DNA from: Sphingomonas sabuli
Lineage (GTDB): Bacteria > Pseudomonadota > Alphaproteobacteria > Sphingomonadales > Sphingomonadaceae
Length of the DNA: 64,000 nucleotides
Direction: 5' to 3'
Assembly: GCF_014352855.1 (NCBI RefSeq)
Contig: NZ_CP060697.1
Location: 2,376,001 to 2,440,000 of the forward strand
The position numbers and the translations under genes are program-made. Under the pieces are notes generated by a model. The model worked only from the letters and a program-made list of their open reading frames with translations, was not told the DNA's origin and ran no database searches. Of this stretch, positions 43,378 to 52,225 are shown in pieces. How positions within the stretch are numbered: the stretch's first letter is position 1; every line of letters begins with the position of its first letter.

Positions 43378-43857
43378 TCACTTGCGGTGCGGACTCTCCG
43401 ACAATTTGCGCATCGTGCTGACCATGAAGGCGGTCGACCAGCCGATGAGGATGAAGCCGATCAGTCCTTCGACCGCGCCCATCAGCCGCCAGTCGTGGGG
43501 GAAATAGTCGCTGGTCGCGCCGAGGGTCGAATAGGTAGACGCGGAAAAGAACAGTGCTTCCTCGACCGAATCCAGCCCGACCACCTTGAGGTAGAAAAAG
43601 GCGAACACCGCGATTTCGAACAGGTGGAGGACGAACACCGAAAAGCCGAGCCGGGCCATCAGCAGGATCGCCCAGACGTTGAAGTCGCGTTCCTCCAGCT
43701 TCTTGTCCTGCAGGTGCAGCAGCTTGCCGATGCCGACCAGGCCGAGGCTGTGGATCATCACCATCACCAGCACCAGCCCGCCGGTCAGCGACAGCTGTAG
43801 GCCAAGGTTGACCGTGGTTTCGTCGACGCTGTGCGCGACTGTGTTGACGACGTTCAC
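43378..43857 (-). CDS. Potassium-channel-like membrane protein with atypical filter
   Basis: The 159-residue protein has four hydrophobic segments. The last two flank a pore-helix region, FFSASTYSTLGATSDYF, which resembles the Ion_trans_2 pore. The usual TxGYG filter is replaced by STLGATSDY, so K+ selectivity is doubtful. The first two helices are separated by a polar cytosolic loop (LHLQDKKLEERDF). It is a single gene between tRNA-Trp and the acyl-AMP ligase. It may be a channel or a relative with another ion or role. Confidence 0.7.
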   Translation of the reverse strand: MNVVNTVAHSVDETTVNLGLQLSLTGGLVLVMVMIHSLGLVGIGKLLHLQDKKLEERDFNVWAILLMARLGFSVFVLHLFEIAVFAFFYLKVVGLDSVEEALFFSASTYSTLGATSDYFPHDWRLMGAVEGLIGFILIGWSTAFMVSTMRKLSESPHRK

Positions 43858-43945
43858 GGGTGGTCAAAGCCGTGGGGAAGGCAGGGGTTCCGTTGGCCCG
43901 GCCGGGCGGGATGCCGCAAGCCCGGCTTGCGCTTGGCCCCGCCGG

Positions 43946-45712
43946 CTAGGCGGCGATGTCGTAGGGCTGGATTTCGCCGGACAGATAGAGCGTGCGCGCC
44001 TTGGTCCGCGACAGCTTGCCCGAGCTGGTGCGGGGCAGGGTGCGCGGCGGGACCAGTTCGACCACCGCGTTGATGCCGGTGATCGCATGGACCCGTTCGC
44101 GAATGTCGTCGCGCAGGCGGCCGCGTTCGTGCGGGTCGCTGACCCGGCAATGGACCAGCACCGCGGGGGTTTCTTCGCCCGAGGGGCCGGTGATCGCGAA
44201 CGCGGCGATGTCGCCGGACTTGAAGCCGGGCAATTGTTCGACCGCCCATTCGATATCCTGCGGCCAGTAATTGCGGCCGTTGATGATGATCATGTCCTTG
44301 GCGCGGCCGACGATGAAGATGTAGCCGCGCGACATGTAGCCCATGTCGCCGGTGTCCAGCCAACCGTCGCCCGACAGGCAGGCGTCGGTCGCTTCCTGGT
44401 CGCGGAAATAGCCGACCATCACGGCCCCGCCCTTGACGAAGATACGGCCGATGGCGCGGTCGGGCAGCGTGCTGCCGTCGGCATCGCGCACTTCGACGTC
44501 GATGTTGTGCACCGGCTTGCCGCAATTGACGATCGCCCGATAGCGGCGCGGCCGGCTGGTGCGTTCGGCATCGCCGCCCAGCAGCTTGGCTTCTTCGACC
44601 AGCTCGATGCGAATGCCTTCGCCCGGCGGCATCAGCGACACGGCCAGGGTCGCTTCGGCGAGGCCGTAGCTGGGGCAGAAGGCCGACGCTTCGAAGCCCG
44701 CGCCGGCGAAGCTGTCGACGAACGCCTGCATCACGTCGGGGCGGATCATGTCCGCGCCGTTGCCGGCAATGCGCCAGCGCGACAGGTCGAAGCGGTCTTC
44801 GGCCCGGGTCTGCGAGCTCATCCGCCGGGCGCAAATGTCATAGCCGAAGGTCGGCGAGTAGCTGAGCGTCGTGCCGGGATTGCGGCTGACGAGGTCGAGC
44901 CAGGCGAGCGGGCGGCGGGCGAAATCCTCGGTCTTCAGATAATCGACCGACAATTGGTTGGCGACCGGCGAGAGCAGGCAGCCGACCAGCCCCATGTCAT
45001 GGTACCAGGGCAGCCAAGAAATCACGCGGTCGGTCGGCCGGAGGTCGAGACCGATGCCGTGCGCGTGCAGATTGTCGAGCAGTCCGGCATGGGTGACGGC
45101 GACGCCGTGCGGAAAGCGGGTCGAGCCGCTGGAATATTGCAGGTAGGCGATGGCGTCCGGGCTGGCTTCGGGCAGGTCGCCGTCCGCTTCGGGCAGACCG
45201 GGCAGCGTATCCCAGTCGCGCGCGGTGATGCCGAGCTGTTCGGCGGCATCGCTGGCGAAGGTGGCCAGTTCGGGCGCGTAGAGGAACAGCGCCGGATCGC
45301 TGCTGCCGAGCATCACCTTGAGCTGGTCGACGTAGGCATCGCGCCCGCCGAAGCTGGTCGGAAGCGGCAGCGGCACCGGCCAGGCGCCGGCATAGATGGC
45401 GCCGAAGAAGGCGGCGGCGAATTCGGCGCCGGTTTCGGCGACCAGCGCGACGCGGTCGCCCGGCTTGATGCCAAGACCGATCAGCCGGCGCGCATTGGCC
45501 AGCGCGTCGCGGCGCAATTCGGCATAGGGATAGGCCCGCAGCAAGGTTCCGCGCGGGTCGTGGAAGTTGAGGCCGCGGCGGCCTTCCGCCGCATAATCGA
45601 GCGCCTCGGCGAGGGTCGCGAAGTCGCCGATCCGCCGCGGTTGCGCGTCGGTGGTCGGCGTTGCACCCGGCGGGGCCAAGTCGGCACGGTCGGTCGAATT
45701 GGTATCCGGCAC
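43946..45712 (-). CDS. Fatty acyl-AMP ligase (FAAL-type AMP-forming enzyme)
   Basis: The 588-residue protein belongs to the adenylate-forming superfamily. The P-loop-like motif is YLQYSSGSTRFPHGVAVTH, then YHDMGLVGCLL, CPSYGLAEATLAV for the acyl pocket and DTGDMGYMSRGYIFIVGRAKD for the hinge/A8 motif. RTSSGKLSRTKARTLYL holds the final Lys. This pattern fits FAALs, which activate fatty acids as acyl-AMP for transfer to a carrier rather than CoA. No acyl carrier or polyketide gene is nearby. GTG at 45712, with AGGA 7 bases upstream, is chosen; it leaves 88 bases to divergent recX. Confidence 0.88.
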   Translation of the reverse strand: MPDTNSTDRADLAPPGATPTTDAQPRRIGDFATLAEALDYAAEGRRGLNFHDPRGTLLRAYPYAELRRDALANARRLIGLGIKPGDRVALVAETGAEFAAAFFGAIYAGAWPVPLPLPTSFGGRDAYVDQLKVMLGSSDPALFLYAPELATFASDAAEQLGITARDWDTLPGLPEADGDLPEASPDAIAYLQYSSGSTRFPHGVAVTHAGLLDNLHAHGIGLDLRPTDRVISWLPWYHDMGLVGCLLSPVANQLSVDYLKTEDFARRPLAWLDLVSRNPGTTLSYSPTFGYDICARRMSSQTRAEDRFDLSRWRIAGNGADMIRPDVMQAFVDSFAGAGFEASAFCPSYGLAEATLAVSLMPPGEGIRIELVEEAKLLGGDAERTSRPRRYRAIVNCGKPVHNIDVEVRDADGSTLPDRAIGRIFVKGGAVMVGYFRDQEATDACLSGDGWLDTGDMGYMSRGYIFIVGRAKDMIIINGRNYWPQDIEWAVEQLPGFKSGDIAAFAITGPSGEETPAVLVHCRVSDPHERGRLRDDIRERVHAITGINAVVELVPPRTLPRTSSGKLSRTKARTLYLSGEIQPYDIAA

Positions 45713-45800
45713 TGATATGTCCTGAACTGTTGCGTTCGCCGGGAAGCGCTTTTGTCCGGCACTGGCGTGATGCTTTGCGAGTGTGGCACAAACATGGCGC

Positions 45801-46355
45801 ATGGCCCGAAATGCCCCCAAACGCCCGCGGCCGCCGCTTGACGAGGACAGCCTGCGGGACCTGGCGCTGTCCTATCTGGGGCGGTTCGCGACGACCCGGG
45901 CCAAGCTTGCCTCCTATCTGTCGCGCAAGCTGCGCGAGCGCGGCTGGGGCGGCGAGCGGCCGGCGGATATCGAGGCGATCGTCGGGCGCATGGCCGAGCT
46001 TGGCTATGTCGACGACGCGGCCTTCGCCCTGTCCAAGTCGCGCGCACTGACCGCGCGCGGCTATGGCGGGCGGCGGGTCGGACTGGCGTTGCGGTCGGCG
46101 GGGGTCGATCCGGGCGACGGTGAAGCGGCGCTGGGCCATGCCGAGGACCAGCGGGTGGAATCGGCGCTGCGCTTTGCCCAGAAGCGGCGGATCGGGCCGT
46201 TCGGGGATGGGACAGCGGACCCGCGCATGCGGGAGCGGACGTTGGCCGCGATGATCCGCGCGGGCCACGATTTCGCCATCGCCAAGGCGGTGCTGGCGCT
46301 TCCGGGCGGCGGCGACATCGACGAATATGTGGAAACCGTCCGCCAGGCGCTTTAA
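45801..46355 (+). CDS. recX: RecX-family regulatory protein
   Basis: The 184-residue protein has the RecX three-helix-repeat pattern: LDEDSLRDLALSYLGRFATT, KLASYLSRKLRERGW, IVGRMAELGYVDDAAFALSK and ARGYGGRRVGLALRSAGVD. RecX modulates RecA filaments; recA is not in the window. Start ATG at 45801 is chosen, since it removes a short unsupported N-terminal extension from a GTG at 45783. Confidence 0.85.
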   Translation: MARNAPKRPRPPLDEDSLRDLALSYLGRFATTRAKLASYLSRKLRERGWGGERPADIEAIVGRMAELGYVDDAAFALSKSRALTARGYGGRRVGLALRSAGVDPGDGEAALGHAEDQRVESALRFAQKRRIGPFGDGTADPRMRERTLAAMIRAGHDFAIAKAVLALPGGGDIDEYVETVRQAL

Positions 46356-46396
46356 GTCGCTTTCCCGACACTCGTAACGCATGTTAGATAGACGCC

Positions 46397-46969
46397 GTGA
46401 GCACGATTCAGCCCCAGCCGGAGCTGCAAGCTTCCGCAGACCAGCAGTCCGAAGCGACCGAGCCGACCCCGGTCGTCGGCCGGGTCAAGTGGTTCGACGC
46501 CACGCGGGGCTTCGGCTTCATCGTCAGCGACGCGGTGGATGGCGACATCCTCGTGCATTTTAGCGTGCTTCGGGACCACGGGCGGCGCAGCCTGCCCGAG
46601 GGCGCGCTGGTCGAATGTATCGCCGAACGGCTGCCGCGCGGGCTGCAGGCGACCCGGATCGTCGCCATCGACACCAGCGAAAGCGTCCAGCAGGCGCGGC
46701 GGCCGGTGCCCGCCGCCGAGCGCGCCGACCGCGGCGCGTTGAGCGAGAATGCGGGCGAATATGAGCCGGTTGAGGTCAAGTGGTTCAACCGCGCCAAGGG
46801 CTACGGCTTCCTCAACCGTCCGGGTATCGACGGGCAGGACATCTTCGTGCACATGGAAACCGTGCGAAATTCAGCACTTGGCGAATTGCAGCAGGGTGAG
46901 ATGGTAAAGGCGCGTATTGCCGAAGGCCGCAAGGGCCTGACAGCGGTCGAGTTACGGCCGCTCTCGTGA
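46397..46969 (+). CDS. Protein with two cold-shock domains
   Basis: The 190-residue protein carries two OB-fold cold-shock domains. The first (about 27-92) has [18 protein letters not shown] and [10 protein letters not shown]; the second (about 124-188) has [19 protein letters not shown] and [10 protein letters not shown], i.e. RNP1 and RNP2 motifs in both. A linker rich in Arg, Ala and Glu joins them. Double cold-shock proteins are typical of alphaproteobacteria and bind single-stranded nucleic acid. GTG start. The stop overlaps the DUF192 start by 4 bases. Confidence 0.93.
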   Translation: MSTIQPQPELQASADQQSEATEPTPVVGRVKWFDATRGFGFIVSDAVDGDILVHFSVLRDHGRRSLPEGALVECIAERLPRGLQATRIVAIDTSESVQQARRPVPAAERADRGALSENAGEYEPVEVKWFNRAKGYGFLNRPGIDGQDIFVHMETVRNSALGELQQGEMVKARIAEGRKGLTAVELRPLS

Positions 46970-47460
46970 GATTTCTGATGATTGCCGGAGCCGCCGCGGT
47001 CGCGGCGTGCGCCCAGGCGTCGACGCCCGGCACGCCGGCGTCCGCGCCGGGAATGCCGGCCCCGCAGGCGACGGTGATGAAAGTACCGCAGAACGGGCTC
47101 CAGGAAGTGCCGCTGACCATTGCCAGCGGGGGCAAGGTCCACCGCTTCACGGTCGAGGTTGCGCGGACCGACGAGCAGCAGACCCACGGGATGATGTTCC
47201 GCACCGCCATAGCGCCCGACCGCGGCATGGTTTTCCCTTACGACCAGCCGCAAATGCTCGCGTTCTGGATGAAGAACACGCTGATCCCGCTGGACATGAT
47301 CTTCATCCGCCAGGACGGTACCATTGCGCGTATCGCCACCGCGGTGCCGCTCGACCTGACCGGCGTTCCCGCCGGGGAGCCGGTGGTCGCGGTGCTCGAA
47401 CTGGCCGGCGGCCGCGCCGCGGAGCTGGGCATCAAGCCCGGCGACACGGTCCGCTGGTAG
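46966..47460 (+). CDS. DUF192-family lipoprotein or secreted protein
   Basis: The 164-residue protein has a signal peptide with a lipobox-like VAAC (Cys15) and a Pro/Ala linker. The DUF192 core has [40 protein letters not shown] and [18 protein letters not shown]192 proteins are small periplasmic beta-barrels of unknown function. GTG start overlaps the cold-shock stop (GTGA), so it is co-translated. The NDUFA12 gene follows after 57 bases. Confidence 0.88.
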   Translation: MRFLMIAGAAAVAACAQASTPGTPASAPGMPAPQATVMKVPQNGLQEVPLTIASGGKVHRFTVEVARTDEQQTHGMMFRTAIAPDRGMVFPYDQPQMLAFWMKNTLIPLDMIFIRQDGTIARIATAVPLDLTGVPAGEPVVAVLELAGGRAAELGIKPGDTVRW

Positions 47461-47517
47461 GCCGCTAGCGGCTGGACCACCTTGCGCTCGTCCGCGCGAC
47501 GGGGCAGAGGCGCAGCC

Positions 47518-47898
47518 ATGGGATTCTGGTCACGAACCTTTACCTGGTGGGACGGCGACACCTGGGGCACCAAGCTGTTCACCTGGATGAACGGCGACAA
47601 GGTCGGCAGCGACGATCGCGGCAACACCTATTACAAGTCCAAGAAGGGCCGGCGCTGGGTCGTCTATGCCGGCGACAACGACGGCAGCCGGGTGCCGCCC
47701 GGATGGGCGCTGTGGCTGCGCGGGACGATCGACGGACTGCCGGAAGATTCGCTTCCGCCGGTACGCGCGTGGCAGCAGGAACCCGAAGCCAATGCGACCG
47801 GCACGATGGCCGCGTTCCGGCCCGACGGCGCGCTTGGCGGCGGCAAGGTGCGGCCCGCTTCGACCGGCGATTACCAGCCCTGGACCCCGGAAGAATAG
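47518..47898 (+). CDS. NADH:ubiquinone oxidoreductase subunit NDUFA12 family protein
   Basis: The 126-residue protein matches the NDUFA12/B17.2 family: FTWWDGDTWGTKLFTWMNGD, GNTYYKSKKGRRWVVYAGD, VPPGWALWLRG. It is an accessory subunit of alphaproteobacterial complex I, facing the cytoplasm. The start ATG at 47518 gives the standard MGFW N-terminus. The DUF2155 gene follows after 2 bases. Confidence 0.92.
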   Translation: MGFWSRTFTWWDGDTWGTKLFTWMNGDKVGSDDRGNTYYKSKKGRRWVVYAGDNDGSRVPPGWALWLRGTIDGLPEDSLPPVRAWQQEPEANATGTMAAFRPDGALGGGKVRPASTGDYQPWTPEE

Positions 47899-47900
47899 GC

Positions 47901-48488
47901 ATGCGCGCGACCGCTGCCCTCGGCCTTGGGCTGGCGCTCGCGCTGGCGGGATGCGACCGCGCCAAGGCGCCGGAGGCGGAGCAGGTTACGCGCACCGCGA
48001 CCAACCCCGCCGCTCGCGCCGCCGCCGCGGGCGTGACCCCGATGAACGAGCGGGTCGCGGTGATCGGCCTGTTGAACAAGCGCAACGGCATCGTCCGCAA
48101 CCTGCGGATGCAGCCGGGCCAGTCGGTCCGGTTCAAGGACGGCGTCATACGGCTGCGCGCCTGCGAGACGACCGCGCCGTGGGAAGCGGAAAAGCTGACC
48201 GGGGCGTTCCTCCAGCTGGATATCCGGGACACGGACGACCAGCTGCGCCGGGTCTTTTCCGGCTGGGTGTACAAGGAAACGCCGTCGCTGAACGTGGTCC
48301 AGCACCCGGTTTACGACGTGTGGCCCAAAAGCTGTGCGATGACTTTTCCGGGCGGCGCCCCGGCCCCGTCGGACGCGGCCGATTCGAGCAACCGATCGAG
48401 CGCCCAGAATTCGCCCGGCCCGTCGCGCCGGGCAGCGCCGCCGGCCGCCGCGCCGTCGCCCAGCGCCGAACCCAGCAACGCCACGTAA
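47901..48488 (+). CDS. DUF2155-domain lipoprotein
   Basis: The 195-residue protein has a signal peptide with lipobox LAGC (Cys18). The DUF2155 core has [60 protein letters not shown] and [11 protein letters not shown]. It is usually linked to complex I or cell-envelope genes in this order. Its low-complexity Pro/Ser tail (from about residue 150) is antisense to the 3' end of aat, overlapping it by 178 bases. Confidence 0.88.
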   Translation: MRATAALGLGLALALAGCDRAKAPEAEQVTRTATNPAARAAAAGVTPMNERVAVIGLLNKRNGIVRNLRMQPGQSVRFKDGVIRLRACETTAPWEAEKLTGAFLQLDIRDTDDQLRRVFSGWVYKETPSLNVVQHPVYDVWPKSCAMTFPGGAPAPSDAADSSNRSSAQNSPGPSRRAAPPAAAPSPSAEPSNAT

Positions 48489-49030
48489 TCGTCGCGTGAC
48501 ACCGCGACCGCGCCCAGCGAGGCGAGGTGGCGGGTCATGAACTGGCAGTCGAGCAAGGTGTAGCCGCCGGCCTTCAGACGGGCGACCAGCCATGCCAGCG
48601 CGACCTTGGAGGCATCGGTCGCGCGGCTGAACATGCTTTCGCCGAAGAAGGCGCGGCCAAGCTTCACGCCATAGACCCCGCCGACCAGCTCCGCCCGCTC
48701 GTCCGGCCGGCTCCACACCTCGATCGAATGGGCATGGCCAAGCGTGTGCAGCAGCAGCATGGCGCGTTCGATATCGGCGTTGATCCAGGTTTCCTCGCGC
48801 CGGGCGCAGCCGCGGATGACCTCGGCGAAGGCGGTGTCGAGCGTGACCGCGAACTTGCCCGAGCGGATGGTACGCAGCAGCGAGCGGGAGGCGTGGAAGC
48901 CGTCGACCGGAATGATCGCGCGGCTGCGCGGTTCGACCCAGAAGACTTCGTCGGCGGTGCGGCTGTCGGCCATGGGGAAGATCCCCATCGCATAAGCCTG
49001 CATCAGCAATCGCGGGTCGAGGGTGGTCAC
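48311..49030 (-). CDS. aat: Leucyl/phenylalanyl-tRNA--protein transferase
   Basis: The 239-residue enzyme attaches Leu or Phe to N-terminal Arg/Lys of proteins for N-end-rule degradation by ClpAP. The family blocks [39 protein letters not shown]-type [26 protein letters not shown] and [17 protein letters not shown] are present. The C-terminal [13 protein letters not shown] also looks like the family end, so the 178-base overlap with the DUF2155 gene seems real. Confidence 0.95.
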   Translation of the reverse strand: MTTLDPRLLMQAYAMGIFPMADSRTADEVFWVEPRSRAIIPVDGFHASRSLLRTIRSGKFAVTLDTAFAEVIRGCARREETWINADIERAMLLLHTLGHAHSIEVWSRPDERAELVGGVYGVKLGRAFFGESMFSRATDASKVALAWLVARLKAGGYTLLDCQFMTRHLASLGAVAVSRDDYVALLGSALGDGAAAGGAARRDGPGEFWALDRLLESAASDGAGAPPGKVIAQLLGHTS

Positions 49031-49040
49031 CCGCCCGGCT

Positions 49041-49400
49041 TTAGAGAATCTCGCGCACCTTGTCCTGCGGACGGCACAGCCTGACGCCTTTTTCGGTTTC
49101 GACCAGCGGCCGGTTGATGAGGATCGGATGCTCCATCATCGCGTCCAAAATGGCGTCTTCGCTGACGTCCGGACCGGTCAGCCCGAGCTCCTCGGCCAGC
49201 GGCTCCTTGGCACGCAGGCCCTCGTTCGCGGTGATCCCGGCGCGCTTGTACAAATCCTGCAACTCACTGCGGGAAGGCGGATTCTTCAGATATTCGCGAA
49301 CGGTGACCTCGCGGCCACAGTCGTTGAGAATCTCGAGCGTCTTGCGAGAGGTCCCGCATTGCGGGTTGTGGAATATCGTTGCGCTGCGGGGATTATTCAT
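49041..49400 (-). CDS. arsC: Arsenate reductase, glutaredoxin-coupled (ArsC)
   Basis: The 119-residue enzyme reduces arsenate or acts as a YfgD-like relative. The catalytic Cys15 lies in [16 protein letters not shown], and [20 protein letters not shown] is the ArsC substrate-binding stretch, with the conserved Arg. ATG at 49400 is used; the frame upstream adds 22 unsupported residues. No arsB/arsR is nearby. It is followed by aat with an 11-base gap. Confidence 0.92.
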   Translation of the reverse strand: MNNPRSATIFHNPQCGTSRKTLEILNDCGREVTVREYLKNPPSRSELQDLYKRAGITANEGLRAKEPLAEELGLTGPDVSEDAILDAMMEHPILINRPLVETEKGVRLCRPQDKVREIL

Positions 49401-49583
49401 CTTTGACTCAACGCGATTGCCTGAGGGTGCTGTTCCTTCATGCAACCGTAGCGGCCGGTCAAGCATTGTCGCGTTGCCGGAACGATAGCCTTGTACCGTC
49501 GTTTTCCGGCACGTGACACGTGCACCTTACCCCGGGGGAACCTGGACTTGGAGCATGGTCCAGATTTAACGAGACGGGAGAAA

Positions 49584-50132
49584 ATGACGATGCGTAAATC
49601 CATGATGGGCCTGATGCTGGCCGCAACGGCGTCGCTTGCAGCGTGCGCCAGCAATCCGCGCGTTGCGCAGGATGCCGCGATCGGCGGTATCGGTGGCGCC
49701 GCGGTCGGTGCGGTTATTCCGGGTGTCAGCGTTGCCGAAGGCGCGCTTGCCGGTGCGGCGATCGGCGGACTGGCCGGCGCTCTGTGGACCGACCGTAACA
49801 ACGACGGTTATGTCGACGGCTACACCTACAACGGCCAATATTATGCCGGCACGCCTGCCGGTTATGATCCGACGCTGCGCGGCGTTGCGACCGGTGCCCT
49901 TGGCGGCGCCGCTCTCGGCGCGGCTGCCGGTGCGGTCGTTCCGGGCCTCAGCGTGATCCAGGGCGCCGTCATCGGCGCGGCTGTCGGCGGTCTCGCCGGC
50001 GCTGTCTGGTCGGATCGCAACAACGACGGCCAGGTCGACGGCTACATCTACAATGGCCAGTATTATCAGGGCCAGCCGCCGGCTTCGACCAACATGACCC
50101 CGCCTCCGGTTCGTGCCGGTGAACGCGGTTAA
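49584..50132 (+). CDS. Lipoprotein with duplicated glycine-zipper/DxNxDG repeats
   Basis: The 182-residue protein has a signal peptide with lipobox LAAC (Cys21). It then contains two copies of the same 59-residue block, at residues 33-91 and 107-165 (offset 74). Each has a Gly/Ala-rich zipper with PGxSV and GAA/GGLAGA, then WxDRNNDGxVDGYxYNGQYY. The DRNNDGxVDG part resembles a calcium-binding loop like that of EF-hands or dockerins. It is probably an outer-membrane or periplasmic anchored protein. ATG at 49584 has GGGAG 4 bases upstream; a second ATG at 49590 is possible. The function is unknown. Confidence 0.8.
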   Translation: MTMRKSMMGLMLAATASLAACASNPRVAQDAAIGGIGGAAVGAVIPGVSVAEGALAGAAIGGLAGALWTDRNNDGYVDGYTYNGQYYAGTPAGYDPTLRGVATGALGGAALGAAAGAVVPGLSVIQGAVIGAAVGGLAGAVWSDRNNDGQVDGYIYNGQYYQGQPPASTNMTPPPVRAGERG

Positions 50133-51498
50133 GTCGCAACCTGTGACTTTGCGTAAAGGACGCACCGGCTTCGTGCCGGTGCGTCATCTTTATCGGCTGG
50201 CCGGCGCCGTCGCACTTGCTGCGGCGCCGGTTTGCCTTGCCACCCCCGCTGCCGCCGCCGTCGAGGCTGGCGCCCGCAACGATGGGGTGAACACCTTTTA
50301 TGCCGCGCGGTCGAACAAGCCGCTGTGGTTCACCGATGCCGGCCAGCCGAGCGAAGCGGCCAATGCGCTGCTGCGCCTGCTGTCGACCGCGTCGCTCGAC
50401 GGGCTGGATGCGTCGAAATACGACCTTCCGGGCCTGCAGGACGGGATCCAGCGCGCCTGGGGCGGCGACAAGAAGGCCGTGCACAAGGCGGACGAGAAGC
50501 TCAGCCGCGCGTTCACGACGTATGCCCGCGACCTGCGCAGCAATCCGGGCGAGGGCCTGCAATATCTCGACCCGTCGCTGCGCACCGGGCCGCAGTCCGA
50601 CCTGACCTTCCTGACCAACGCGTCGCGCGCCCAGTCGCTGAAGGCGTTCGTCAGCGACATGGTGTGGATGAACCCGGTCTATCCCAAGCTTCGCCAGGCG
50701 CTGGCCAGCGGCAGCTATGGCGACAAGAACGCGGTGCTTCGGGTCAACCTGCAGCGCGCCCGCGTGCTGCCGGCCGGCGATCCGCGCTACATCGTCGTCA
50801 ACGCCGCCGAACAGCGGCTGTACATGTACGAAAACGGCCATGTGCGCGACACGATGCGCGTGGTGGTCGGCCAGTCGAAGGACGACCGCAAGACGCCGGT
50901 GATCGCCGGTGCGCTGCGCTATGCCTCGCTCAATCCGTATTGGAACGTGCCGCCCGACCTGGTGTGGGACGATGTCGGCATCTACGTCGAAAAATACGGC
51001 GTGAGCTGGATGCGCGAACGCGGGTTCGAAGTGCTGTCCGACTGGACCGACAATGCGGTGCCGATCGATCCGGAAACGGTCGACTGGGCCGCGGTCAAGG
51101 CTGGGACCACGCAGATCCGCGTGCGCCAGAACCCGGGTCCGCGCAACGTCCTGGGCAAGGTCAAATACACCTTTTCCAACCCGTTCGGCGTCTACCTGCA
51201 CGACACGTCGGCCAAGCAATTGCTGAGCCACGATACGCGCACGTACAGCGGCGGGTGCATCCGGCTGGAAGACGCCGGCCGGCTGGGCGCGTGGCTGTTC
51301 GGCCGCGAGCTTCAGGCGACGTCCGACGCGCCGGACATCAAGGTGCAGATGGACAAACCGATCCCGGTCTACGTGACCTACATGACGGCCGTGCCCGACG
51401 GCACGTCGGTGACGTTCCACAACGACGTCTACGATTGGGATTCGCGCCGGCTTGCCGAGCTTGGCGAAACCGGCACGGGTCAGTCCTCGGGCCGCTGA
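50113..51498 (+). CDS. L,D-transpeptidase (YkuD domain, YcbB type)
   Basis: The 461-residue protein is exported (RLAGAVALAAAPVCLATPAA) and contains the YkuD catalytic block SHDTRTYSGGCIRLED, with the nucleophile Cys382, and a preceding HDTSAKQLL. Its length and the 250-residue N-terminal region match YcbB-type L,D-transpeptidases that form 3-3 peptidoglycan crosslinks. The start is uncertain: a GTG at 50113 overlaps the upstream stop, GTG 50143 and GTG 50173 are in frame, and a strong hairpin (50159-50185) spans the last two. It ends two bases into the TonB gene region (convergent). Confidence 0.9.
   Translation: MPVNAVKSQPVTLRKGRTGFVPVRHLYRLAGAVALAAAPVCLATPAAAAVEAGARNDGVNTFYAARSNKPLWFTDAGQPSEAANALLRLLSTASLDGLDASKYDLPGLQDGIQRAWGGDKKAVHKADEKLSRAFTTYARDLRSNPGEGLQYLDPSLRTGPQSDLTFLTNASRAQSLKAFVSDMVWMNPVYPKLRQALASGSYGDKNAVLRVNLQRARVLPAGDPRYIVVNAAEQRLYMYENGHVRDTMRVVVGQSKDDRKTPVIAGALRYASLNPYWNVPPDLVWDDVGIYVEKYGVSWMRERGFEVLSDWTDNAVPIDPETVDWAAVKAGTTQIRVRQNPGPRNVLGKVKYTFSNPFGVYLHDTSAKQLLSHDTRTYSGGCIRLEDAGRLGAWLFGRELQATSDAPDIKVQMDKPIPVYVTYMTAVPDGTSVTFHNDVYDWDSRRLAELGETGTGQSSGR
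50159..50185. terminator. Perfect 11-pair hairpin with TTCGT loop at the start of the L,D-transpeptidase gene
   Basis: GACGCACCGGC (50159-50169) pairs completely with GCCGGTGCGTC (50175-50185), followed by ATCTTTAT. It may terminate the glycine-zipper gene or act on translation of the following gene, since it overlaps its plausible start codons. Confidence 0.55.
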
Positions 51499-52185
51499 TC
51501 AGGGGCGCCAGCGCGCCGCATATTTAGTCATGTAACCGATCGGCCGGCCGGTGACGTCGCGAGCCGGTTCGAAGAACAGCCGCGAGCGGACGAGCGGGCA
51601 CAGGCCCGCGTCGATGGCGGGATCGCCGCTGGAATATTCGACCCGGCAAGATTCGACGCGGCCGCTCGGCCCGACAGCGATCGCCAGCCCGGCCTGGCCC
51701 GCCGGCATGCGTCCGCCGGTCAATTGCCGATAATCGCCGCGCGTGAGGTTGCGGACCAGCCGCGCAGGCGTATTGCCCGCCCCGGTACCGCCACCGCCCG
51801 GACCGTTGCCGCCCGCGCCGGCGCCCGGTCCGGTGCCCGACGTGCCGCTGCCGGTGGAGGACGCGAAACCGGTGCCCGCGACGGGCGCGGCGACGACCGG
51901 CTGCGGCGTTGGCAGCTTGGCTTTGGGCGCGACGATTTCGGTCGGCTTGCGCCCCGTTTCACCTTCCGGCTTGGGCGCCTTGGCTTCCGTGACCACCGGC
52001 GGGGGCGGGGGTTCGGGCGGCGGCGGGTCCAGCCGGATGTCGATGGCCTGCATGCGCTCGATGGTCTTGCGGACCATGTCGACGTTGAGGCCGCTGACGA
52101 TCAGCGCGCCGAGCACGGCGTGAACGGCAAGGACGGCCGCGACCGCCTTCCACTTGTCCCGACTGTCCGCCGATCGATACGCCAT
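51499..52185 (-). CDS. TonB-family energy transducer
   Basis: The 228-residue protein has a single N-terminal membrane helix (KWKAVAAVLAVHAVLGALIV). A Pro-rich linker (LDPPPPEPPPPPVVTEAK) and a Gly/Pro-rich spacer follow, then a TonB_C domain with AGLAIAVGPSGRVESCRVEY and RLFFEPARD. It couples the proton motive force to outer-membrane receptors such as the one at 38 kb. ATG at 52185 is used; the open frame further upstream has no similarity. ExbB/ExbD are not in the window. Confidence 0.85.
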   Translation of the reverse strand: MAYRSADSRDKWKAVAAVLAVHAVLGALIVSGLNVDMVRKTIERMQAIDIRLDPPPPEPPPPPVVTEAKAPKPEGETGRKPTEIVAPKAKLPTPQPVVAAPVAGTGFASSTGSGTSGTGPGAGAGGNGPGGGGTGAGNTPARLVRNLTRGDYRQLTGGRMPAGQAGLAIAVGPSGRVESCRVEYSSGDPAIDAGLCPLVRSRLFFEPARDVTGRPIGYMTKYAARWRP

Positions 52186-52225
52186 GGCCCTGTCGTAAAT
52201 GGAACGCGCAACCCTTGGGAAGGTG

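Noticed and set aside
43679..45715. A 678-codon open frame antisense to the acyl-AMP ligase
   Set aside because: Same explanation: it is a shadow of a well-supported gene on the other strand.
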